From Chromatiaceae bacterium (lineage in GTDB: Bacteria; Pseudomonadota; Gammaproteobacteria; Chromatiales; Chromatiaceae): a DNA stretch of 64,000 nucleotides. The notes beneath the pieces were generated by a model that saw only the letters and a program-made list of their open reading frames with translations, was not told the DNA's origin and ran no database searches. The position numbers and the translations under genes are program-made. Where the stretch lies: NCBI GenBank assembly GCA_024235175.1, contig JACKMX010000003.1:882011-946010 (forward strand), in the 5' to 3' direction. Positions 1-7,266 of the stretch are shown piece after piece (the first letter of the stretch is position 1; each line of letters starts with the position of its first letter).

Positions 1-1
1 G

Positions 2-172
2 TTACTCAATTGGTACCGATCCCATCAGGAGCCCGAGCGCTTACTACCCCTTTTGAGCGCATTTCTCGGCCATGTGCATGTTTCCGATACACAATGGTAC
101 TTGAGCGCCTCACCGGAGCTGATGCGCGAGGCGATGGCGCGGCTCGAACAACACTGGGAGCAGCGGTCATGA
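2..172 (+). CDS. Tyrosine recombinase, C-terminal fragment cut by the window edge
   Basis: This open frame enters from the left edge and stops at TGA 170-172. Its residues read as the C-terminal catalytic end of a phage-integrase-type recombinase: a GHV motif followed by DTQWYLSASPE, which carries the final His and the catalytic Tyr. It ends inside an ATGA overlap with the next recombinase start at 169, so the two genes are translationally coupled. The arrangement resembles the B and C genes of a recombinase-in-trio module. The first gene and most of the second would lie outside the window. Confidence 0.7.
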   Translation, partial: LLNWYRSHQEPERLLPLLSAFLGHVHVSDTQWYLSASPELMREAMARLEQHWEQRS

Positions 173-1167
173 CCGCCACTATCAGCCTGGCTCCGCTTTT
201 GGAGCGCTTCTTCACGCAGCGGCTGATGCAGGAGCGCCAGGTCAGCCCCCACACGATCTGCTCTTACCGCGACACCTTTCGTCTGTTCCTGAAGTTTACG
301 CAGCAGCGTCTGCACAAACCGCCGTCGGCGCTGTTGTTCGAGGAGATCGATGCGCCGTTGATCGTGGCGTTTCTCGATCATTTGGAGAAGAACCGCGGGC
401 TGAGCGTTCGCAGCCGTAATCTACGCCTCACTGCGATTCGATCGTTCTTTCGCTACATCGCCTACGAACTCCCGACTCATTCGGCCCAAATCCAGCGCGT
501 GCTTACCATTCCCAGTAAGCGTTTCACCCGCACCTTGGTGCGCTTCCTGACACGTGCAGAAGTCGATGCGTTGCTCGACGCGCCTGATCGTCATACCTGG
601 TTCGGGCGGCGCGACCATGCCTTCATCATGATGGCGGTGCAAACCGGTCTGCGTCTGTCCGAGATCACCGGGGTGAAACGCGATGACCTTATGCTCGGAA
701 CGGGCGCGCATGTTCGGGTGATCGGCAAAGGCCGCAAGGAGCGCTGCACGCCGTTGGCGAAGCCGACGGTCGCCGTACTCAAGGGTTGGTTGCGTGAGCC
801 CTCAAAGGGCCAGGCGCGCCTGCTGTTTCCGAACGTCAAGGGCGAGCGTTTGAGTGTTCACGGGGTGAAATACATGCTTAACAAGCATACTGCCACCGCA
901 ACCAAAGTGTGTCCGTCGCTTAAGGAGAAACGCGTCACTGTCCATCTGCTTCGGCACACCATGGCACTGGAGATGTTGCAAGCAGGCGTGGACCGCGCCG
1001 TTATTGCGCTCTGGTTAGGCCATGAAAGCGTTGAGACCACGCAGATCTATCTGGAGGCCACACTCGCTATGAAAGAGCAAGCACTTGCCAAGACCACACC
1101 ACCGCAGGGAAGCCCAGCACGCTTCCGAGCAGATGATCGGCTTATGAGCTTCCTCAACAGTTTATAG
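169..1167 (+). CDS. Tyrosine site-specific recombinase (XerC/D-like, last gene of a trio)
   Basis: A complete tyrosine recombinase of 332 aa that cuts and rejoins DNA through a 3'-phosphotyrosine. The N-terminal core-binding (SAM-like) domain occupies about residues 1-110. The catalytic part shows QTGLRLSE (first Arg), VHLLRHTMA (His-x-x-Arg), LGHESVETTQIY (second His and the nucleophile Tyr). I chose ATG 169 because it overlaps the stop of the upstream recombinase as ATGA; longer starts would run far into that gene. It is full length and appears intact. It is homologous to the truncated - strand gene ending at 1258, toward which it points. Confidence 0.85.
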   Translation: MTATISLAPLLERFFTQRLMQERQVSPHTICSYRDTFRLFLKFTQQRLHKPPSALLFEEIDAPLIVAFLDHLEKNRGLSVRSRNLRLTAIRSFFRYIAYELPTHSAQIQRVLTIPSKRFTRTLVRFLTRAEVDALLDAPDRHTWFGRRDHAFIMMAVQTGLRLSEITGVKRDDLMLGTGAHVRVIGKGRKERCTPLAKPTVAVLKGWLREPSKGQARLLFPNVKGERLSVHGVKYMLNKHTATATKVCPSLKEKRVTVHLLRHTMALEMLQAGVDRAVIALWLGHESVETTQIYLEATLAMKEQALAKTTPPQGSPARFRADDRLMSFLNSL

Positions 1168-1176
1168 CACCCGGTA

Positions 1177-1283
1177 ACTATGTAGCGTGGCTGGTCGCGT
1201 CTGTGCACTTTCCGATCGGTAAATTCCGACGCATTCTACAGCTCCGTCCACGTCACCCTACATAGTTCGGGAGGCTACATAGT
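1177..1283. repeat. Three copies of ACTATGTAG, candidate recombination end
   Basis: The 9-mer ACTATGTAG occurs at 1177-1185 on the + strand and, inverted, at 1258-1266 and 1275-1283. The last two are direct repeats with a 17-nt period. The cluster lies exactly between the converging recombinase genes and breaks the - strand recombinase just after its HxxR motif; the stop codon of that gene is supplied by the repeat. This suggests that the terminus or crossover site of the + strand element has been joined to the interrupted trio. That is inference: no experimentally known site is being matched. Confidence 0.45.
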
Positions 1284-2079
1284 GCCGCAACGTATGCGGA
1301 GTGACTTTCTGTTTGAAGGCCGGGAGACTCTCTTGCGCTTTCTTCACATACTTTTGCAGAATGTAATTAACGCCCGCACGGGTCAACGGATTTCCCTGCC
1401 TGTTGCTGAACAGTGGGAGGTCGTACTGCTGAGGCAATGCCAAGCCGTTTTCATCAATATACTGCCGCAATAAGCAGACGGTATTCTCCATTAACGGCAC
1501 CACTCGTACTTTACGCCCTTTACCCAGGATTCTGACCTGGGCTGGGGTTTCCAGGCGTATGTCTCCTGCCGTCAGATTAATGATTTCCTGAACACGCGCG
1601 CCGGTATCATAAAGAAGGCTGAGGAGTACGGCGTCTCGTCGTCCATTATCTCGCTTGGTATCTGGCTGTTTCAGTAGCGCGGCAAGATAATCTTTAGACA
1701 AGTAGCCCACTTCTTTGCGGACATAACGACGCAGCCGAATGCCAAGTATACGTTGGCATTGCAGTAACCACTCAGGATCCTCGACTTGTACGTAACGGAA
1801 GAACGCATGCACTACCGCCAACCGCTGATTGATCGTACGAGTTGAGCAATGGCGTTCATTTTTTAGATAGTCCAGAAAGTCGCCAATTAACTTCGCATCA
1901 ATGTGTTGAAGTTCCAAGCGTTCAATAACGTGCCCTTTCTCATCTCGACAAAATCGTAGCAGTAAGACGAATACATCGCGGTAAGCCTTAATCGTATTCG
2001 GGCTTAGATCTCGCTGTCCGCTGAGATAGTGACTCAGAAAGCGGCTAACATGTACAGAGAGTGTTGTAGGCGGCTTCAT
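1258..2079 (-). pseudogene. ritC: RIT tyrosine recombinase C, C-terminally truncated
   Basis: Third gene of a recombinase-in-trio (RIT) element. ATG 2079 is preceded by GGGAGGT and lies 2 nt after the stop of ritB. The N-terminal SAM-like domain and the first catalytic Arg (TGARVQE) are present. The frame ends HTLRHYVASRTM and stop. The His-x-x-Arg box is kept, but the second His and the catalytic Tyr that normally follow some 30 residues later are lost. The break coincides with an ACTATGTAG repeat. The product should be unable to cleave DNA, so the trio is probably dead. Confidence 0.75.
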
Positions 2080-2081
2080 AA

Positions 2082-3074
2082 TTACCTCCCTTTCGGAATC
2101 ACGCCGCCACACTGGTGGCTAATTCGTGCTGTTATATGGGGGAATAACTCTGCGGTTAGATGAAGGTACTTCTGAGTGCCTGTAAAATCCTTGTGTCCCA
2201 GATAGGCCACCAGAAACGGTAATTTTGCATTCAGGTCAGCGCCATCCTCATACCACTGCAGCAATCGATGGACGGCAAACGTGTGGCGCAGATCATGAAC
2301 CCTGGGCCCTTTACCTCGACCGCGGTGAGGAATGTCGCACTGATACAAGGCTTTCCGGTATATTGTGTAGATTCCCGAGCTATGCCAGCTGGAATCGCTT
2401 GCTGAAGGGAAGAAGTAGGACTCGGCGGTTCGCTTGGGCAAGGTTAGCTTGTCCAGTGCTTCAGCATAGCGCCGTAGGCGTTGGACCATCTCTTTAGCAG
2501 GTGGCACGAGACGATCTTTACCGAACTTGCCTTGCTTCACGGTAATGACACCTTGTTGAAGGTCGACGTCACGGACCTTTAGGGCCAGCACCTCTCCTAG
2601 CCGGAAACCACAGCCGTAGAGCAATCGGAAGATCTCTGGCAGGACCAGATGGCGATGCGGTGTTTTCCGGCTGCGGGGCAGGCCATCAATAGCCTGAATC
2701 AACTTCTTTACCTCTTCACGCGTCAGTATCCTTGGCGAGAATGCGAAGGATCGACGGGGTCCGATACCCTTGGGCGGAATGTAGGCAGCATGGCCCAGGC
2801 GCGCCATCAGCCGACCCAGTTGCCGTACAAGAATGATTCTGCGCTGAACCGTGGACGGGCGCTCGTGGGGTTTCAGTGATAGCCACTGGTCGACTAATGA
2901 CTTCGGTAGCGCATCTGACGTTATATTCGTACCGCACAAGAAGCAGTCAAGATCCTTGAGAACGTCAGCCGGGGTCTCGTACTTGTAGCCATTGGCACGT
3001 TTCTCACGAACAAGGCGCTCCATAAACGGGGCTAACGGGCTTTCATATTTGATGTGCTTATACCTGTTCGACAT
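2082..3074 (-). CDS. ritB: RIT tyrosine recombinase B
   Basis: Middle gene of the trio, 330 aa. The start at ATG 3074 has a strong GGAGG 6 nt upstream and overlaps the end of ritA by 17 nt. Catalytic landmarks are CGFRLGEV (Arg), HDLRHTFAVH (His-x-x-Arg) and LGHKDFTGTQKYLHL (His and Tyr), so this copy looks functional. Its stop codon is 2 nt from the ritC start. Tight coupling of three different tyrosine recombinases is the hallmark of RIT elements, which insert as a unit; the division of labour among the three is not established. Confidence 0.8.
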   Translation of the reverse strand: MSNRYKHIKYESPLAPFMERLVREKRANGYKYETPADVLKDLDCFLCGTNITSDALPKSLVDQWLSLKPHERPSTVQRRIILVRQLGRLMARLGHAAYIPPKGIGPRRSFAFSPRILTREEVKKLIQAIDGLPRSRKTPHRHLVLPEIFRLLYGCGFRLGEVLALKVRDVDLQQGVITVKQGKFGKDRLVPPAKEMVQRLRRYAEALDKLTLPKRTAESYFFPSASDSSWHSSGIYTIYRKALYQCDIPHRGRGKGPRVHDLRHTFAVHRLLQWYEDGADLNAKLPFLVAYLGHKDFTGTQKYLHLTAELFPHITARISHQCGGVIPKGR

Positions 3075-4326
3075 TTTCCACCTCCGGGATCCGCAATGCG
3101 ACCTCACGTAGTGACTCGACACTGGCCTTTGCATAGATCATGGTGGAACTCATCGACGCGTGTCCCAGAATGTCAGCGATGAGTGAGAACGGAACATTAT
3201 CCTCAAGCAGTTCCGTCGCCAGGGTGTGTCGCAGAGAATGGAATCCATTTTTCTGTGGACTTCTAAAACGGATGCCTGCAAGGTCGCGCCAATGACTGAT
3301 GATGGTATATAGCTTATTGGTATCGGCGAATGGTTTGATGGGTGGTTGGAGCTTCAGGAAAACCTCGCGGTAGTGCGTAGCCGGCCGTACATGTTTCAAG
3401 TAGTCAATCAGTGCGCTACCCACTTCATCAGTCAATGGCAGTTGCAGGGGCATTCCGGATTTGGATTGATTGATGGTGATCGTCTCAGCGGCCCAATCGA
3501 TTTGATCGAGCGTCAGTTTTCTAATATCAGTTGTACGTAGACCAAGTCGAGCTGCCAAGAGTAAGAGGGCATAATCGCGCTTGCCCCTTGGTGAACGTCG
3601 ATCAACTTTCTCAAGTAGCTGTGCGAGCAATTCTTTATCCCAAACTGACGGAATCGACGCATGCTCAGGGAAGTTCACGCCGGGCAGACAATCACTGAGA
3701 TCGCGCGATAACTTGCCCGTGTAAAATAGAAACTGAAGATAGATACGCGCGATTGACACTCTTGAGGCCACGGTTTTGCGGCGATAGTGGGATAAGGAAT
3801 AGACAAAGTCAGAGAGATCCTCCGGACTTATTTGGCTAAAGCGCGTGACATTTCGTTTAGAAAGAAAATCGAGAAACGCGCCAACTTCCCGCATGTATTG
3901 CACTATGGTTATGGGTCTGAGATAGCATTCCTCCTCACAGTGCGTTTTGAAATCTTGCAGGCTTTTTTGCATGGCGGCAGGCACATTGAGTCTTTTTACA
4001 TACTGCTTGTCTCGTTCGAAATAACCGTCTCGGGCGTAACGCCACAATAACGTGAGCGCAAACTCTGCATGCAGTTTCCAGCCTTTATTCACCTCAACTG
4101 GTAATTGCGGGTCAATCTCGTGATGTGCCAGAAAGTCGATTATCAAGTGTTTTTGCAGTTTTCTTTTATGGTTACGTTGTTGGGCGTAAACGAGAAATTT
4201 CCGCCAGACAGTTTGATAGCGACGTATTGAACGCGGGTTGTACTGGAGAACCTGAAGTTGGCTCAGCGCGCCATAGACCAGCTTATCCAGTGAGAGTTCT
4301 CTTGCTTTCGATATGTTGGGGTTCAT
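3058..4326 (-). CDS. ritA: RIT tyrosine recombinase A
   Basis: First gene of the trio, 422 aa. ATG 4326 was preferred over an earlier in-frame ATG because GGAGGATT lies just ahead of it. An N-terminal core-binding region fills about residues 30-190, then the catalytic domain: ARLGLRTTDIR (Arg), HSLRHTLATE (His-x-x-Arg), LGHASMSSTMIYA (His and Tyr). All catalytic residues are visible. Its ATG is followed upstream by a short AT-rich region with three TTAYGTAAA motifs that probably marks the end of the element. Confidence 0.8.
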   Translation of the reverse strand: MNPNISKARELSLDKLVYGALSQLQVLQYNPRSIRRYQTVWRKFLVYAQQRNHKRKLQKHLIIDFLAHHEIDPQLPVEVNKGWKLHAEFALTLLWRYARDGYFERDKQYVKRLNVPAAMQKSLQDFKTHCEEECYLRPITIVQYMREVGAFLDFLSKRNVTRFSQISPEDLSDFVYSLSHYRRKTVASRVSIARIYLQFLFYTGKLSRDLSDCLPGVNFPEHASIPSVWDKELLAQLLEKVDRRSPRGKRDYALLLLAARLGLRTTDIRKLTLDQIDWAAETITINQSKSGMPLQLPLTDEVGSALIDYLKHVRPATHYREVFLKLQPPIKPFADTNKLYTIISHWRDLAGIRFRSPQKNGFHSLRHTLATELLEDNVPFSLIADILGHASMSSTMIYAKASVESLREVALRIPEVENVEQV

Positions 4327-4385
4327 ACATAATCCTCCGTTGTTGATTACAGGCCAAATGGCCATTTCTCAACTTAACGGAAATA

Positions 4386-4505
4386 TTATGTAAAGTGGTT
4401 TGTTGGTAACTGACTGATACTCTGGGACTATGCTCGCCAACTTCGCATAATCGCGAACTATCCTAAATAGACCTTATGTAAAGCTTTCCATAAGGCTTAC
4501 GTAAA
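4386..4505. repeat. Three TTAYGTAAA motifs at the promoter-side end of the RIT element
   Basis: TTATGTAAA occurs at 4386-4394 and 4474-4482, and the variant TTACGTAAA at 4497-4505. They lie upstream of the first recombinase and before the conjugation operon begins. Direct short repeats at an element end are what recombinase binding sites look like, but the matching opposite end is not recoverable because the other side of the trio is truncated. Confidence 0.35.
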
Positions 4506-4642
4506 CTAGGCAGGATGCTGCAACCGGCACTTTGGAAAAGCCCGCAGTCAGTCGTTTGGCTTTTCACTTCCGGCGAATAACGCAGGGAAGGACACTGCAC
4601 GGGTCGTCGCCGATAAAGTGGGCGACCAGTGTGAGGATCGAC

Positions 4643-5122
4643 ATGGATAAGCATCGCCATTCAACTTTTCCCAGTTTACCAAGGCAGCAGATCGCGCTGG
4701 TCCTGGCTTTGCTCATCACCTTCAACGTTGCATGCGCAGATGAGGTCCAGGTCGGACGTTATGCAACAATGCGCGCGGTACCGACACCGGAACAAGCTAA
4801 CTTGCTATCCGCCATGGTCAGGGTTCAGTTTCCCGCATCGGTGGTCAGCGTGGGCCAGGCGGTGGAGCACCTGTTGCAGCCGAGTGGTTATCGACTTGCA
4901 TCTGAGAGTGCGGCAGATCCTTTTCGAAGAACTCTTTTAAACCTTCCGCTGCCGGAACCACACCGGGCTTTGGGACCCATGCCATTGCAGACGGCCCTTG
5001 AGACCTTGGCGGGTCCTGCATACCGATTGGTGGAAGATCCGGTATATCGTCTGGTGAGTTTTGAACGCTGTGGTCCGATCAACAACAGCCAGCCGTCACC
5101 ATCGAACTTTGAAGCGAGGTGA
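4643..5122 (+). CDS. PilL-like ICE protein (TIGR03748 type)
   Basis: First gene of the conjugation operon, 159 aa. ATG 4643 has GAGGATC ahead of it. It begins with a signal peptide (hydrophobic ALVLALLITFNVACA), followed by a secretin-N-like domain: GRYATMRAVPTPEQANLL, a GYRLA segment and LGPMPLQTALETLAG, ending in a VYRLVSFE strand. This matches the short PilL-N family found at the head of transfer operons in ICEclc/PFGI-1-type elements. It is likely periplasmic and may take part in assembling the mating channel or an attached pilus; its exact role is unknown. Confidence 0.8.
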   Translation: MDKHRHSTFPSLPRQQIALVLALLITFNVACADEVQVGRYATMRAVPTPEQANLLSAMVRVQFPASVVSVGQAVEHLLQPSGYRLASESAADPFRRTLLNLPLPEPHRALGPMPLQTALETLAGPAYRLVEDPVYRLVSFERCGPINNSQPSPSNFEAR

Positions 5123-5126
5123 ATCA

Positions 5127-5384
5127 ATGGAAATCGTGATTGCGTTACTGATTCTGATTGGCGCCCTGGCCGTTGGCTCGAACAGTTCGACTTCCGAAGA
5201 GGGCCAGTCAGGGAAACACATCGTTCACTCCGAACAACCCGTTATAGAAAATCGTGTACAAGAACCGTGCAGGCTCTCAAACGGCCGGTTGGTGCAGCGC
5301 GATCTCACTGCGAAGCGCTCGCCATCCATTCCGTCTTCGAGTGACACCACCAGAAAAGCAGAAAGCAGGTGTCCCAATGAATAA
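5127..5384 (+). CDS. Small membrane-anchored ICE protein
   Basis: An 85-aa protein with one N-terminal membrane segment (MEIVIALLILIGALAVG) and a polar, low-complexity tail. ATG 5127 lies 4 nt after the previous stop and has GAGGTG at proper spacing; the end overlaps the next start by 8 nt, so it belongs to the operon. Its position between the PilL-like gene and the TIGR03759 gene suits a small conserved transfer-region protein. I cannot name a family or function. Confidence 0.6.
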   Translation: MEIVIALLILIGALAVGSNSSTSEEGQSGKHIVHSEQPVIENRVQEPCRLSNGRLVQRDLTAKRSPSIPSSSDTTRKAESRCPNE

Positions 5385-6159
5385 CCGAGTCGTAGGATTG
5401 GTGAGCATCCTATCGTTACTGGGTGTTGCGATGTCGGTCAACGCAGAAGAGTCCCTCGAGACCAATACCACCCAGTCGCAGATCACAGACACTGTCAACG
5501 TCAAGACACCACTCCTACCCATTGAAAAAGCCCGTGCCGAGGTCTGGGGACTCTCCGAAACCGAGTGGCGCCGTTATCGCAGTTTGATGGAAGGAATCCG
5601 CGGCAGTATCAGTCCGTCGACCATCTCTCCGATCGAAGTGCTGGGCATTCATGCAGAGGATGCGGTGGAGCGCGACCGTTATGCGGAAACCTGGGCACGC
5701 ATGATGCGCGAGGACGTAGCACGCATCCTCGCTTTCCAGCATGCCTATGACGAGGCCGGTCACCGCCTCTTTCCGGGCGAGCAACTGATCGATCCCAACC
5801 GGTTGCCGCAGAACAATCCGAAATCCCTGGATCTCAACTTGGAAGACCGGGTGCTGTTCTTCACGCGCCCTGACTGTCCCCCCTGCGACAGCCTGCTCGC
5901 TCGCTTGCTGAGTCGTATTGATGAGGTCGCCGGCATCGATATCTATCTCTCCGATGTGAATTCGGGGGACGAGGACGCCGTGCGCGCCTGGGCATCCGAA
6001 CGAGGTATTCGACCCGAATGGGTGAAGCGTCGAAAGGTGACACTCAATTTCGATGCGGGCGCACTGGAGAGACTCACCGGTGGTCAGGCTCTGCTGCCGG
6101 TGCTGATGCGCCGGAGCGGAGAGGATATCGAACCGCTGTCAGCCTCGGCACTGCGATGA
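5377..6159 (+). CDS. ICE protein, TIGR03759 (PFL_4693) family
   Basis: A 260-aa exported protein: signal peptide at residues 1-23 (VGLVSILSLLGVAMSVNA), then LSETEWRRYRSLMEGIRGS typical of the family. A thioredoxin-like C-terminal domain starts near residue 160 with FFTRPDCPPCDSLL, giving a CxxC-type pair. It probably works in the periplasm, perhaps on disulfides of channel components (inference). It starts at ATG 5377 inside the previous gene and ends in an ATGA overlap with the transglycosylase. Confidence 0.85.
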   Translation: MNNRVVGLVSILSLLGVAMSVNAEESLETNTTQSQITDTVNVKTPLLPIEKARAEVWGLSETEWRRYRSLMEGIRGSISPSTISPIEVLGIHAEDAVERDRYAETWARMMREDVARILAFQHAYDEAGHRLFPGEQLIDPNRLPQNNPKSLDLNLEDRVLFFTRPDCPPCDSLLARLLSRIDEVAGIDIYLSDVNSGDEDAVRAWASERGIRPEWVKRRKVTLNFDAGALERLTGGQALLPVLMRRSGEDIEPLSASALR

Positions 6160-6701
6160 GGTGCTCTACTGGATTGCGTCGGCTGGTGCTCGTGCTCGGC
6201 GCTTGGCTGTCCACTTCCAGTATCGCCAATGCCGAGGTCCCGACTGGCTACCGCCTCGTGGCCGGTCACTATGGTATTCCTGCCGAAGTCCTGTACGCCG
6301 TAGGTCTGGCGGAATCCGCCCGCCAGGTTGACAGTACAGGCACCGTCCGCCCTTGGCCCTGGACTTTGAACGTACAGGGCAAGGGCTTTTTTTATGCTTC
6401 AAGAACGCAGGTGCAACAGGCCCTCGACAGCTTTCTGGATATCGGCTTCGAGTCGATCGATATCGGCCTGATGCAGGTCAACTGGCGCTATCACCGGCAA
6501 CATCTGGAAAGCCCGCAGCGCGCACTCGATCCCTATCACAATCTGCGGGTGGCGGCGAAGATCCTTCAAGATTGCCACCAAAGCCGCCAGGACTGGTGGG
6601 AGGCAGTGGGCTGCTACCACGCGCCCAACAATCCATATCGGGCGGACCGGTATCGAGCACGGGTGTTCAAGCACTGGCAGAGGGTCAGCCGGCGCGGTTG
6701 A
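6156..6701 (+). CDS. Conjugation-associated lytic transglycosylase
   Basis: A 181-aa exported SLT-fold enzyme (VirB1-like) that would cut peptidoglycan locally so the mating channel can cross the wall. It has a signal peptide ending near NAEVP, then the catalytic Glu in YAVGLAESARQ. SLT landmarks are SIDIGLMQVNW, NLRVAAKIL and AVGCYHAPNN. ATG 6156 overlaps the preceding stop. Its place after the TIGR03759 gene is the standard one in this ICE family. Confidence 0.88.
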   Translation: MRCSTGLRRLVLVLGAWLSTSSIANAEVPTGYRLVAGHYGIPAEVLYAVGLAESARQVDSTGTVRPWPWTLNVQGKGFFYASRTQVQQALDSFLDIGFESIDIGLMQVNWRYHRQHLESPQRALDPYHNLRVAAKILQDCHQSRQDWWEAVGCYHAPNNPYRADRYRARVFKHWQRVSRRG

Positions 6702-6711
6702 GGAGAGGCGT

Positions 6712-7266
6712 GTGGCAATCCATCGAACCAAAGTCAGGCATGTGGTAACCAATGGTATCTATTTGTCGATACTGATGGCTTCGTCCCTGGCATTTGCGGA
6801 ATTGACGGTGATCTACGACAGCGGGAAGACGCAACCTCTGGCACCCTTCCTTGAGGTGTTCGACAAGGAGGACAATCAAGAGAAAGGACCACAGATAAGT
6901 CTGGCTCCACAAAGGACACGAGCGCTGGGCGCGGCCGAACTTGAGCGGCTGTTGCCAATTCACTCTCCGGGTCTTACACCGGGAAAGGTGGAACCGCGGA
7001 CACTACAACAGCCCTTCGCACGGCCATTCTTTTTAATTGGTTCTGATTCCTTCTCCAGGGAGTGGCTTGCAATCCACCGCGATCGACTCATCGAGATCGG
7101 CGCGGTCGGTATGCTGGTAGAAGCAGCGACGCTTGATGATCTGCGAGTTATTGCGGAGATCGCTAAGGGCCTGCCGATTCTGCCAGCCTCGGCCAGTGAC
7201 ATCGCCGAAGCCTTGGATCTGGTGTACTACCCGGTATTGATCACCAAAGATGGCATCGAACAGTGA
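6712..7266 (+). CDS. ICE protein, TIGR03765 (PFL_4695) family
   Basis: A 184-aa exported protein starting at GTG 6712 behind GAGGAGAGG. The signal peptide (YLSILMASSLAFA) is followed by a LTVIYDSGKTQPLAPFLE segment, and the C-terminal half ends LDLVYYPVLITKDGIEQ. Both segments fit the family. It overlaps the start of traD by 4 nt, so it is likely co-translated with the coupling protein. The function is unknown; the periplasmic location is inferred. Confidence 0.85.
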   Translation: MAIHRTKVRHVVTNGIYLSILMASSLAFAELTVIYDSGKTQPLAPFLEVFDKEDNQEKGPQISLAPQRTRALGAAELERLLPIHSPGLTPGKVEPRTLQQPFARPFFLIGSDSFSREWLAIHRDRLIEIGAVGMLVEAATLDDLRVIAEIAKGLPILPASASDIAEALDLVYYPVLITKDGIEQ

